Assembly: GCF_003666015.1 (NCBI RefSeq)
Contig: NZ_QPLT01000005.1
Coordinates: 147,745-211,744 of the forward strand
Direction of reading: 5' to 3'
DNA: 64,000 nt
From: Halorubrum sp. Atlit-26R
GTDB taxonomy: Archaea; Halobacteriota; Halobacteria; Halobacteriales; Haloferacaceae
Made by a program: the position numbers and the translations under genes. The notes under the pieces are model-generated. The model made no database searches. It was given only the letters and a program-made list of their open reading frames with translations, and was not told the origin of the DNA. Shown in pieces: positions 1 through 7,883 of this stretch. Every line of letters starts with the position of its first letter. Within the stretch, counting starts at the first letter, position 1.

Positions 1-2
1 CG

Positions 3-563
3 CAGCGACGCGGCCTCGACGACGTCACGGTCTACCAGCCCGCCGAGGACTCCGGGCTGCTCGCTGAGGCGGCGATCGAAGAGGCGCACGGGCGGGTGCT
101 GGAGGTCGGGACGGGCTCGGGGTGGGTCGCCGAGCGGGTCGCGACCGAGCGCGACCTCGACGTGGTCGGCAGCGACCTCAATCCGCACGCGGCGCGGCAG
201 GCCCGCGAGCGCGGGGTCGAGGCCGTCGTCGCCGACCTGCTCTCGCCGTTCCGCGCGGACGCGTTCGACGCGGTGTGTTTCAATCCGCCGTACCTGCCGA
301 CCGACCCCGAAAACGAGTGGGACGACTGGATGGAACACGCCCTCTCCGGCGGCGAGTCGGGCCGCGAACTCATCGAACCGTTCCTCGCGGACGTGGGGCG
401 CGTGCTCGCGCCCGACGGCGTCGTCCTTCTCTTGGTCTCCTCGCTCACCGGGTACGACGAGGTGCTCGCCCTGGTCGAGGACGCGGGGTTCGACCACGAG
501 GTCGTCGTCGAGGAGTCGTTCCCCTTCGAGACGCTCACGGTGCTGGCGCTCCGGCGGGCGTGA
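3..563 (+). CDS. HemK2/Mtq2-type class I SAM-dependent methyltransferase, 5' end missing
   Basis: The gene enters from the left edge: the frame is open from base 3, so the true start lies outside the window. The visible part reads VYQPAEDSGLL, then motif I (LEVGTGSGWV) that binds S-adenosylmethionine, then FNPPYLP, the NPPY motif of N-methyltransferases acting on glutamine or adenine. The PAEDS signature plus NPPY is typical of the archaeal HemK2/Mtq2 group, which methylates the GGQ glutamine of release factor aRF1. A GTG at 96 would cut into motif I, so it is not the start. Substrate assignment is by family only. Confidence 0.85.
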   Translation, partial: QRRGLDDVTVYQPAEDSGLLAEAAIEEAHGRVLEVGTGSGWVAERVATERDLDVVGSDLNPHAARQARERGVEAVVADLLSPFRADAFDAVCFNPPYLPTDPENEWDDWMEHALSGGESGRELIEPFLADVGRVLAPDGVVLLLVSSLTGYDEVLALVEDAGFDHEVVVEESFPFETLTVLALRRA

Positions 564-657
564 CGCTCTCCCCTCGTCGCCGCCCTCGCAGTAGTATTAT
601 TATAGGGCATATCACACATTAGCAAATATTATACGACGGTATATCTAACGGACGGTG

Positions 658-1674
658 ATGACCGAACGTGTCGCGGCGACGCCGGGGCTGTACCCGCTCC
701 CGGACCGGGCGAAAGAGACGCTCTCAGACCTGAAGGGCCACCAGAAGGGAGATCTACTGAGCGGCGACGAGAGCGAGTCGATCGCGGCGGAGTACGGCGA
801 GGTGCGCGCCGAGTACGTCGACGACCAGCTGGACGCCGGCCTCGACCTGATCAGTGAGGGGCAGGGCCGCTGGGACGACATGATCGCGCACCCGCTGACG
901 GTCCACGACAGCGTCGAGACCGGCGGGATCGTGCGGTACTACGACAACAACAACTTCTACCGCGACCCGCGCGTCGTCGACGACATCGGCGCCTCCGGCG
1001 ACGTGGCCGGCGAACTGGAGAAGGCCGCGGACCTGCTCGACGACGCCGACGGCGCCGCCGACGCGTCGCTCGCGACGACGCTCCCCGGGCCGTACTCGCT
1101 GGCGGACCTCGCGACGGACGAGTACTACGGCGACGAGGCGGAGTTCCAGGCGGCGATCGCGGAGTTCCTCGCGGGCGAGGTCGCGGCGTTCCCCGACCAC
1201 GAGACGCTGTTCCTCCTCGAACCGTCGCTCGTCACGAACCCGCCCGCCGAGGGCGACGAGGGGCGCGCGACCGACGCGATCGCGACGGTCGCGGCCGAGA
1301 CCGACGCCGACGTGGTCGTCCAGACGTTTTACGGCGCGCTCGGCGAGAAGCTGTACGCCCACCTCGTCGACGAGGCGGGCGCGGACGCGCTCGGCCTCGA
1401 CCTCGTCGCCGGCGACCGCGACGACACCGTCTACAACGTCCAGGAGTTCGGCTCCACCGACTCGCTGTCGCTCGGCCTCGTCGACGGGCAGAACACGCTC
1501 GTCGAGGACGCGGAGACGGTCGCGGAGCGCGTCGAGTGGTTCGAGGAACAGATCCCCCTTGAGGGGTTCGACCGGACCTACCTCACGCCGAACACCGAGC
1601 TGTTCTACCTGCCGACGAACAAGTACCGCGAGAAGCTGAACGCGCTCGCCGCCGCCGCGGAGGTGCTCGACTGA
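658..1674 (+). CDS. MetE-like (cobalamin-independent methionine synthase family) protein lacking zinc ligands
   Basis: A 338-residue TIM-barrel protein resembling MetE, with FLLEPSLVTNPP matching the substrate-loop region of the family. At the position where catalytic MetE has a His-x-Cys zinc motif, this protein reads QTFYG, so it probably cannot bind the catalytic zinc. It is followed with a 1-base TGATG overlap by a second MetE-like protein that keeps the zinc residues. The pair may act as a two-subunit methionine synthase, or this one may be a binding subunit (inference). GTG at 655 and ATG at 658 are adjacent; ATG is preferred. AT-rich promoter-like sequence lies at about 600-650. Confidence 0.75.
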   Translation: MTERVAATPGLYPLPDRAKETLSDLKGHQKGDLLSGDESESIAAEYGEVRAEYVDDQLDAGLDLISEGQGRWDDMIAHPLTVHDSVETGGIVRYYDNNNFYRDPRVVDDIGASGDVAGELEKAADLLDDADGAADASLATTLPGPYSLADLATDEYYGDEAEFQAAIAEFLAGEVAAFPDHETLFLLEPSLVTNPPAEGDEGRATDAIATVAAETDADVVVQTFYGALGEKLYAHLVDEAGADALGLDLVAGDRDDTVYNVQEFGSTDSLSLGLVDGQNTLVEDAETVAERVEWFEEQIPLEGFDRTYLTPNTELFYLPTNKYREKLNALAAAAEVLD

Positions 1675-2744
1675 TGGTCCGAAACCCAGCCGCCAACCGC
1701 GACCAGTTCCGCCCGCACGACCACCCGAACGAGACGTTCCTGCTCTCGACCGTCGTCGGCTCCTACCCGAAGCCGAAGTGGCTCAACCGGGCCGACGAGC
1801 TGGTCGACGACCCCGACTCGAAGTTCGACGCGTCGGACCTCGAAGAGGCCCACGACGACGCCTGCCGGCTCATCACGCACGAGCACGAGCGCGCCGGGCT
1901 CGACACGGTCGTCGACGGCGAGATGCGCCGCAACGAGATGGTGGAGTTCTTCGCCGACCGCATCGACGGCTACGAGTTCAACGGCCCCGTGAAGGTGTGG
2001 GGCCACAACTACTTCGACAAGCCGAGCGTGGTCGAGGAGGTCGAGTACGACGAGCCGTGGCTCGTCGACGAGTTCGAGTTCACCTCGAACGCCGCCGAGC
2101 GCCCGGTGAAGGTCCCGATCACGGGCCCGTACACGCTCGGCTTCTGGGCGTTCAACGAGGCGTACCCCTCCACCGAGGAGCTCGTCTACGACCTCGCGGA
2201 CCTCGTCAACGAGGAGGTCGAGAAGCTCGTCGAGGCGGGCGCGCGCTACATCCAGATCGACGAGCCCGCCTTAGCGACGACCCCGGAGGACCACGCCATC
2301 GTCGGCGAGGCCCTCGAACGCATCGCCGCGGGCATCCCCGAGGAGGTCCGCATCGGCCTCCACGTCTGTTACGGCGACTACTCGCGGATCTACCCCGAGA
2401 TCAACGACTACCCGATCGACGAGTTCGACGTGGAGCTGTGTAACGGTGACTTCGAGCAGATCCCGACGTTCACCGACCCCGAGTTCGAGCCCGACCTCGC
2501 GCTCGGCGTCGTCGACGCCCACACCGCCGAGGTCGAGTCGGTCGAAGAGATCAAGGAGAACATCCGCCAAGGCCTCCGCGTCGTCCCGCCGGAGAAGCTC
2601 ACGATCTCGCCCGACTGCGGGCTGAAGCTCCTCCCGCGCGACATCGCGTACGGCAAGACGGAGAACATGGTCACCGCGGTCCGCGAGGTCGAAGCCGAGA
2701 TCGACTCCGGCGAGATCGACCTCGACAACCCGCTCGACGACTGA
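1674..2744 (+). CDS. metE: Methionine synthase, cobalamin-independent type, catalytic barrel
   Basis: A 356-residue protein matching only the C-terminal catalytic barrel of MetE; bacterial MetE is about 750 residues with two barrels. It transfers a methyl group to homocysteine to make methionine. Zinc ligands are visible: His230 and Cys232 (GLHVCYGDY), and Cys315 (SPDCGLK), with Glu254/Cys256 (ELCNGDF) near the third-ligand position. The family core IQIDEPAL is at about residue 197. The ATG overlaps the stop of the preceding MetE-like gene by one base, so the two are co-transcribed. Methyl donors in archaea can differ from bacterial folate; the donor here is not decided by sequence. Confidence 0.85.
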   Translation: MVRNPAANRDQFRPHDHPNETFLLSTVVGSYPKPKWLNRADELVDDPDSKFDASDLEEAHDDACRLITHEHERAGLDTVVDGEMRRNEMVEFFADRIDGYEFNGPVKVWGHNYFDKPSVVEEVEYDEPWLVDEFEFTSNAAERPVKVPITGPYTLGFWAFNEAYPSTEELVYDLADLVNEEVEKLVEAGARYIQIDEPALATTPEDHAIVGEALERIAAGIPEEVRIGLHVCYGDYSRIYPEINDYPIDEFDVELCNGDFEQIPTFTDPEFEPDLALGVVDAHTAEVESVEEIKENIRQGLRVVPPEKLTISPDCGLKLLPRDIAYGKTENMVTAVREVEAEIDSGEIDLDNPLDD

Positions 2745-2893
2745 GGCGGCGCTGTTTCGGGTTCCTCCGTCAGTCCGGTTCCCACTGAGACGACCGGGAG
2801 AACCGGAGCGCTTCCTGTTCGATAGCGGGAGTACGTGTAGTACATCGTGAGTGGAGTCGTTTATACAGAGAATTGGCGTGTTGCTGTCGGCTG

Positions 2894-3190
2894 TTTATAA
2901 GTGAGTGACGCTGCTGCGGCGAGTGCCTCCAAAGCCCCAGCCGTCGAGGCGGGCGGACGCTCGCTGCGCTCCTCGTCACTCGCTTCGCTCGTTCCTGCGG
3001 TGCTTACATCGCCTCCGCCCGCCTCGACGGCTGCCCCTTTGAGTCCCGCCCGCACCGCACAGCACCGCAGCCTCACACCTCCCCAGCCTCGCCGCTCACG
3101 CCCTGCGGGCGTTCGCGGCGTCCCTCGCGGGCTGGCTCGCGGCCGCCGATGGCGGCCGCTCGCAGGCGCGCCACCGCCTACCATTTATAA
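2894..3190 (-). repeat. Dispersed structured element, copy 1 (putative non-coding RNA)
   Basis: First of four copies in the window, and it fills much of the 638-base gap between metE and the next gene. Boxes TTTATAA lie at both ends (2894-2900, 3184-3190). Conserved blocks on the plus strand are CCTCCAAAGCCCCAG (2926-2940), CTGCCCCTTTGAGTCCC, and CTCACACCTCCCCAGCC. Helix 1 is a perfect 17-bp inverted repeat (2941-2957 with 3014-3030). Helix 2 lies around 3090-3118, and helix 3 is GCGGCCGCC/GGCGGCCGC (3139-3147, 3151-3159). The assigned strand is the one that best keeps G-U pairing across copies. Open frames inside are not credible proteins. The rest of the gap (2745-2893, 3191-3382) shows only AT-rich promoter-like patches. 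Confidence 0.75.
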
Positions 3191-3382
3191 GCGCTCGAAG
3201 GCGTCGCTCACGGCTATTTAAAAACGACATCGCGATCGGCGATCTACGATACTCACTCCCGAAATCGCTCGTCGCTACGTCTGTACTGAGCGATCGAGGT
3301 ATCGAAAACGGTCCACCGGATCGCAACAGAGCCATCGACCCGCCGGCACCATCTATACAAAGCCGCCGCACCCACCGCCGAC

Positions 3383-4132
3383 ATGGAGATCGGCCTCACC
3401 GTCGGCGACGACCTCGACCGACTCGCGGCGTCGCCCGCGCGGTTCGACTTCTGCGAACTCGGCGTCGGCGAGCCGACGCTCGTCCCGGGCGAGATCGACC
3501 CCGACCGGCTCGCCGACGCGCTCGGCGACCGCGACCTGCTCGTCCACCTCCCGTACAGCCAGCGGCTGGCGACGTACGTCCCCGAGGTGAACGACGCCAT
3601 CGTCGACTACCAGCGCCGGCTTTTAAATGCGGCCGGCGACCTCGGCGCCGAGAAGGCGGTCCTCCACGCCACCTCCGCCGACCGCGACGACGTCGAGTTC
3701 CGCGAGACCGCCGGCGAGCAGCTCCGGCGAGTCGCCGACGCCGGCCGCGAGGCGGGCGTCGAGGTCGTCGTCGAGAACGTCGGCCACCAACACGCGGGGC
3801 TCCAGCTCTCCGTCCTCGGCGACCTCGCCCGCGAGACGGACACCCCGGTCTGCTTCGACCTCGGCCACGCGTACATGGAGGGCGGCAACAAGGCGATCAA
3901 GCGGTTCCTCAGGAGCCACGGCGACCGGGTCTCGCACCTCCACTGCCACGACGCCCGCCGCCGCGGCGACACGCACCTCCCCGTGGGCGCCGGCGAGGTC
4001 GACTACGACCTCGTCGAGTCCGAGCTCGCGGGCTTCGACGGCACGGTCGCGCTGGAGGTGTTCACCGACGACGAGGCGCTCCTCCTCGACTCCGCCGAGC
4101 GCGTCGCCGACCGGCTCGGCCTTTCATTTTAA
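3383..4132 (+). CDS. Sugar phosphate isomerase/epimerase-like TIM barrel (xylose isomerase/AP endonuclease 2 fold)
   Basis: A 249-residue protein with the layout of the xylose-isomerase-like barrel. Metal-ligand-type residues occur in strand-end motifs VVVENVGHQ (Glu), CFDLGHAYM (Asp, His), HLHCHDARR (His, Asp) and ALEVFTDDEA (Glu). Family members isomerise or epimerise sugars or act as AP endonucleases; the exact substrate cannot be read here. A TATA-like CTATACAAA about 30 bases before the ATG suggests a leaderless single-gene transcript. The next gene is convergent. Confidence 0.75.
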   Translation: MEIGLTVGDDLDRLAASPARFDFCELGVGEPTLVPGEIDPDRLADALGDRDLLVHLPYSQRLATYVPEVNDAIVDYQRRLLNAAGDLGAEKAVLHATSADRDDVEFRETAGEQLRRVADAGREAGVEVVVENVGHQHAGLQLSVLGDLARETDTPVCFDLGHAYMEGGNKAIKRFLRSHGDRVSHLHCHDARRRGDTHLPVGAGEVDYDLVESELAGFDGTVALEVFTDDEALLLDSAERVADRLGLSF

Positions 4133-4145
4133 AGAAAACTGCGGC

Positions 4146-5003
4146 TCAGTTCGCCCGGTCGTCCGAGCCGTCGGCGTCCGCGTCGTCCGCGTCGCGCGCG
4201 CCGTCCGCCTCGCTCTCCTCGTCCACGCCGCTCCCCGCGTCGTCGTCCTCGACGGGAGCGTTCTCGCCAGCGTCCGGTTCGGCCTCGTCGCCGTCGATCT
4301 GGCGCTTTATCGACTCCAGCTCGGACTCGACGTCGACCTCCGGCGGGTCGTCGGCGTCCTCGGCCGCCTCGCCCTCGGACGCGGCGTCCTCGGCGTCCGC
4401 GTCGGGATCGGTCACGTGAATCTGAACCGGGTCGGTGTCGTCGTCTCGGTCGGCGCCTCCCTCGTTCCGTGTTCGTCGCCCGTCGCTCCGGTCCCGGTCA
4501 CGCTCCCGCCCCAGCCGCCGGTCACGTGCGGCGTCGGCCTCGCGGCGCCCCTCGTCGATCCGGGACTCGATCTCCGCGGTGAGGTCGCGCGCGTCGGCGA
4601 TGATCGAGCGCGAGGCGGCGTCCTCGGGGAGGTCGGCCTCCGAGAGCGCGGTCCGGAGCTCCGAGAGCGACCGCGAGAGCCCGGCGGTCGCGCCGTCGCG
4701 CACGTCCGCGAGGCGGTCGCCCGCCCCCTCGGCGCCCTCGGCGACGCTCCGACCGGGGTCCGCGAGCCGGAGGGTGCCCTGAAGCAGTTCGAGCGACTTG
4801 ATCGTCGTCTCCAGTAGGGCGATGAGCGTCGGAATCGTGTACTCCTCGGTGAATCGCACCAGCTCCGAGAGCCGGGGCGGCCGCGGGGGCCCGCGGCGGT
4901 CGCGCTCGGTCTCCCGGAGGTCGGCGCGGAGCTCGCTCAGCACGTCCTCGAGCTCGTCGAGCCGCTCCTCGAGGTCGTCGTCTCGCGGGTCGCGGGAACT
5001 CAT
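4146..5003 (-). CDS. Acidic coiled-coil protein of unknown function
   Basis: A 285-residue protein with no recognised catalytic motif. Residues 1-40 form a charged coiled coil (repeated LEE/ELRADLRE). Residues about 45-80 (RFTEEYTIPTLIALLETTIK) are the only hydrophobic stretch and look like an amphipathic or membrane-peripheral helix. Residues 80-160 are again helical. The last about 100 residues are almost purely Asp, Glu, Ala and Ser, ending in low-complexity DADDADADGSDD. A haloarchaeal conserved hypothetical by appearance. It is convergent with the isomerase (13 bp gap). Function unknown. Confidence 0.7.
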   Translation of the reverse strand: MSSRDPRDDDLEERLDELEDVLSELRADLRETERDRRGPPRPPRLSELVRFTEEYTIPTLIALLETTIKSLELLQGTLRLADPGRSVAEGAEGAGDRLADVRDGATAGLSRSLSELRTALSEADLPEDAASRSIIADARDLTAEIESRIDEGRREADAARDRRLGRERDRDRSDGRRTRNEGGADRDDDTDPVQIHVTDPDADAEDAASEGEAAEDADDPPEVDVESELESIKRQIDGDEAEPDAGENAPVEDDDAGSGVDEESEADGARDADDADADGSDDRAN

Positions 5004-5076
5004 GCCGCGTCGTAGGCGGTCCGCGAATAAAAAGCCCGGCAGCGCTCGGTGAGCGGAGTACGGCGCCCCGCTCCGC

Positions 5077-6342
5077 TCAGAACCCCTCGCGCAGGAACGT
5101 ACGGCGCGGCGGGAAGAGGGCGGCGAGGTCGGCGGCGAGGCCGTCGGGCGCGCCGTCAGCGACGTCGAGCGCGGCGTGCGCGCGGAGGTCGTCGACGTCG
5201 CGGTAGCCGGCGTACAGCTGCGAGAGCGCGCCGACGCCGGCGGTCACGTCGGGGGCGGCAGCGGAACTCTCCTCTCCGGCGTCGACCCGCTCGGCGTCGA
5301 CTTCGCCGTCCGCGACCGTCACTCGGACCGGTCGGTCGTGCCAGTCGACGAGGGGGTCCTCGACCGCGAGCGTGAACGCGGCGTCGAGGTCGGAGTCGGG
5401 CTCTAACGCCTCCAGCGCGGCGGCCGCGTCGACGAGCCGGAACATGGGGCCGGCGCGGACCTCCTCGGTCACCGCGCGGGGGTCGTCGACGCGGTCGAGG
5501 AGGCTCACGTCGGCCGGGAGCCGGAGCCGGACGCGCTCGACCTGCGAGTCGTGGTCCCGACAGAACCGGAAGACGCGGTCCCACTCGTCGGGGTCGGCGA
5601 CCGCGGCGTCGGAGACGACCATCGCGCGCCCGTCGCCGTCGCGCTCCTCGAACGTGTACGATAGCAGCGCACGGAGGTCGCCGTCGCGCTCGAAGCCGTA
5701 GACGTAGGGGTCCGTCTTCCACCCGCGGAGGGTGCGCTCGCGCCACCACGCCTCGGTCCGCGCCATCGTGAAGTCGTAGCGCTCCGCGGTCGCGGCGAGG
5801 AGGCCGGCGGCCTCGTCGTGGTCGTCCTCGTCGAGCCGGCGGAAGCGACCCGGCTCGTCGCCATCGCCGTCGTCTCCTGCCGGGTCGGCGCTCCTCTCGG
5901 CCGCGAACGCTAACTGCTCCGGGGGCGCTTTCACCCATCGGTAGCGGTTCACCGTCGCCCAGCCGTAGCGCCGGTAGAACGGGTGCTCGAAGGGCCACAG
6001 CGCGGAGAAGCGCACGCCGTCGTCGCGGGACTCCGTCAGCGACTCGCGGAGGAGCCGCTCGATATGCCCCTGTCGCCGGTGTTCGGGCGGCGAGGCGACG
6101 GCGGAGAGGCCCGCAACGTCGCGGTCGCGCCCCCGGATCCGGAGCGAGAAGTCGTGGTGACCGCACACCGCGACCGGCTCCTCGCCGTCGAACAGCCCGC
6201 GGAACTCGGCGAGGTACTCGCGGTCCTCGTCGTCTGCCTCGGGGTCGTACGGCCCCTCCTCGGGGGAGAAGGCGTAGCGCATGAACGCGCTGAACTCGTC
6301 GCCGCGCTCCTCGGGGAAGGGTCGGTAGTCGAGGTCGCCCAT
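5077..6342 (-). CDS. Eis-like GNAT N-acetyltransferase with C-terminal SCP2-type domain
   Basis: A 421-residue protein with a GNAT core in the first third: VAGLSAVASPPEHRRQGHIERLL contains the acetyl-CoA-binding R/Q-x-x-G-x-G/H loop, followed by FYRRYGW, a hallmark of the Eis family. A second GNAT-like half and a C-terminal sterol-carrier-like domain follow, and the protein ends in REGF. In Eis enzymes the C-terminal carboxylate takes part in catalysis, so the precise end matters. Eis proteins acetylate amines of small molecules or proteins; the substrate here is unknown. Start chosen at the ATG giving MGDLDYRPF, a normal Eis N terminus. Confidence 0.8.
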   Translation of the reverse strand: MGDLDYRPFPEERGDEFSAFMRYAFSPEEGPYDPEADDEDREYLAEFRGLFDGEEPVAVCGHHDFSLRIRGRDRDVAGLSAVASPPEHRRQGHIERLLRESLTESRDDGVRFSALWPFEHPFYRRYGWATVNRYRWVKAPPEQLAFAAERSADPAGDDGDGDEPGRFRRLDEDDHDEAAGLLAATAERYDFTMARTEAWWRERTLRGWKTDPYVYGFERDGDLRALLSYTFEERDGDGRAMVVSDAAVADPDEWDRVFRFCRDHDSQVERVRLRLPADVSLLDRVDDPRAVTEEVRAGPMFRLVDAAAALEALEPDSDLDAAFTLAVEDPLVDWHDRPVRVTVADGEVDAERVDAGEESSAAAPDVTAGVGALSQLYAGYRDVDDLRAHAALDVADGAPDGLAADLAALFPPRRTFLREGF

Positions 6343-6434
6343 ACGCCGTCGGCGCCCGGGAGCCGGATAAGCCTTCCCGGCGCCTGCGTGTGTTTCTCAC
6401 CCCTTCGGTGCCGGCGGTCGCCCGCCCGAACCGC

Positions 6435-7535
6435 TCAGTCGAAGCGCCCGCGCCGGTACTGGACCGGCCACTCGGCCTCCTCGCCGAGCTCGTGGGCGGC
6501 CTCCAGCGGCCAGTAGGGGTGTCGGAGCATCTCACGGCCGAGCGCGACGAGGTCGGCCCGCTCGTTCCGGACGAGGGCGTCGGCGTGGGTCGGCTCCGTG
6601 ATCCCCCCGACCGCGGCGACGGGCACGTCGGTCCCCTCGCGGATCGCCTCGGCGTACGGGACCTGGTAGCCCGGGCCCGCGCTCGGAATCTCCTGATCCG
6701 GGTGGATCCCGCCGCCCGAGACGTCGATCAGGTCGGCGCCGGCCTCGGCCAGCAGGGGCGCCAGCCGCACCGAGTCGTCCACGTCCCACGAGTCGCGCTC
6801 GGGGAGCCAGTCCGTCGCGGAGATGCGGACGAAGACGGGCTTCCCGTCGGGCCATACCTCGCGCACGGACTCGACGACCTCGCGCACGAGCCGGGTCCGG
6901 TCCTCGAAGCTCCCGCCGTACTCGTCGTCGCGGTCGTTGGTGACCGGCGACAGGAACTGGTGGAGCAGGTAGCCGTGGGCGGCGTGGACCTCCGCGACCT
7001 CAAAGCCAATCTCGTGCGCGCGCTCCGCGGCGGCCGCGAACGAGTCGATCACCTCGTCGATCCCGTCGCCGTCGAGTCGCCGCGTCTCGGTCAGGTCCCC
7101 CTTGTCGACGTCCGGGTGCGGGTACGGCTCGTCGGTCGCGGAGACCGTCTCCCAGCCGTCGGCCTCGTCGACGGAGATGGGACCGCTCCCCTCGGCCGGC
7201 GGGCGGTGCGACGCCTTCCGGCCGGCGTGAGCCAGCTGGATCCCCGGCGTCGCGCCCTGCGAGCGGACGAACTCGATGATCGGTTCGATCGCCTCGGCGT
7301 GGTCGTCGGACCAGATCCCGAGGCAGTTCGGCGTGATGCGGCCGCGGTCCTCGACGGCGGTCGCCTCCGTCATCACGACGCCCGCGCCCCCGGCGGCGCG
7401 GGCGCCGAGGTGGACCCGGTGCCAGTCGTTCGCCAGCCCCTCGTCGGCGGAGTACTGGCACATCGGCGACAACATGACGCGGTTTCGGAACTCGGTGTCG
7501 CGAAGCGTAAGCGGCGTGAACAGCGTGTCGGTCAC
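6435..7535 (-). CDS. Old Yellow Enzyme family NADH:flavin oxidoreductase (YqjM-type)
   Basis: A 366-residue FMN-dependent ene-reductase that reduces activated C=C bonds with NAD(P)H. It belongs to the YqjM-like thermophilic-type class: Cys26 and Tyr28 in SPMCQYS match the redox-tuning Cys26 and Tyr28 of YqjM. His184, His187 and Tyr189 in EVHAAHGYL are the substrate-anchoring pair and proton donor. QLAHAGRKAS carries the FMN/substrate-binding part. The C-terminal ALGREMLRHPYWP is the FMN-phosphate region. The physiological substrate is unknown. Confidence 0.9.
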   Translation of the reverse strand: MTDTLFTPLTLRDTEFRNRVMLSPMCQYSADEGLANDWHRVHLGARAAGGAGVVMTEATAVEDRGRITPNCLGIWSDDHAEAIEPIIEFVRSQGATPGIQLAHAGRKASHRPPAEGSGPISVDEADGWETVSATDEPYPHPDVDKGDLTETRRLDGDGIDEVIDSFAAAAERAHEIGFEVAEVHAAHGYLLHQFLSPVTNDRDDEYGGSFEDRTRLVREVVESVREVWPDGKPVFVRISATDWLPERDSWDVDDSVRLAPLLAEAGADLIDVSGGGIHPDQEIPSAGPGYQVPYAEAIREGTDVPVAAVGGITEPTHADALVRNERADLVALGREMLRHPYWPLEAAHELGEEAEWPVQYRRGRFD

Positions 7536-7615
7536 GTGCGGACGAACGACCGCCCCGAGGTAAGTCCCTCCGATCCCCCGCGCGGCTCGCCGCCGACGGT
7601 TTAGGCCGACCGAAA

Positions 7616-7623
7616 TCTATAAC
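7616..7623 (+). promoter_or_regulatory. TATA-like box for the 55-residue gene
   Basis: TCTATAAC lies about 30 bases before the ATG at 7649, the spacing expected for a leaderless haloarchaeal transcript. It supports that short reading frame as a real gene. Confidence 0.55.
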
Positions 7624-7648
7624 ACCACCGGTCCCTGAGCGGACGGTA

Positions 7649-7816
7649 ATGACAACGGGAGACCGGATCGAGCGGGACGCCGACGCGGCGGCCGACGAGC
7701 GGCCGACCGTCGCCGCGACCCGCTGTTCCCAGGAGCGGACCGTCTTCGCCGAACAGGGCAACACCGACGCGTGGATCGCGACCGACCTCACGGTCGACCT
7801 CGACCGCGAGCGATAG
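7649..7816 (+). CDS. Small haloarchaeal protein (DUF7331-like), 55 residues
   Basis: A short acidic protein reading MTTGDRIERD at the start and NTDAWIATDLTVDL near the end. The 'N-x-D-A-W-I-x-T/S-D' ending is a pattern I recognise from a family of very small conserved haloarchaeal proteins of unknown function; the family number is from memory. One Cys (residue 26) is present. A TATA-like box sits at leaderless spacing. It is convergent with the receiver-domain gene. Confidence 0.6.
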   Translation: MTTGDRIERDADAAADERPTVAATRCSQERTVFAEQGNTDAWIATDLTVDLDRER

Positions 7817-7883
7817 GGAGCTTCACGGCGCCTCTCGCGGACGGCAGCGTCCGCGGCGTCCGCGGCGTGCGGCGCCGCCGCCC

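Noticed and set aside
2901..3221. Open frames over 100 codons inside element copies (for example in copies 1 and 4)
   Set aside because: They read through inverted repeats as Ala/Arg/Ser/Pro-rich sequence, differ in frame between copies, and have no sensible start. The non-coding structure explains the region better.
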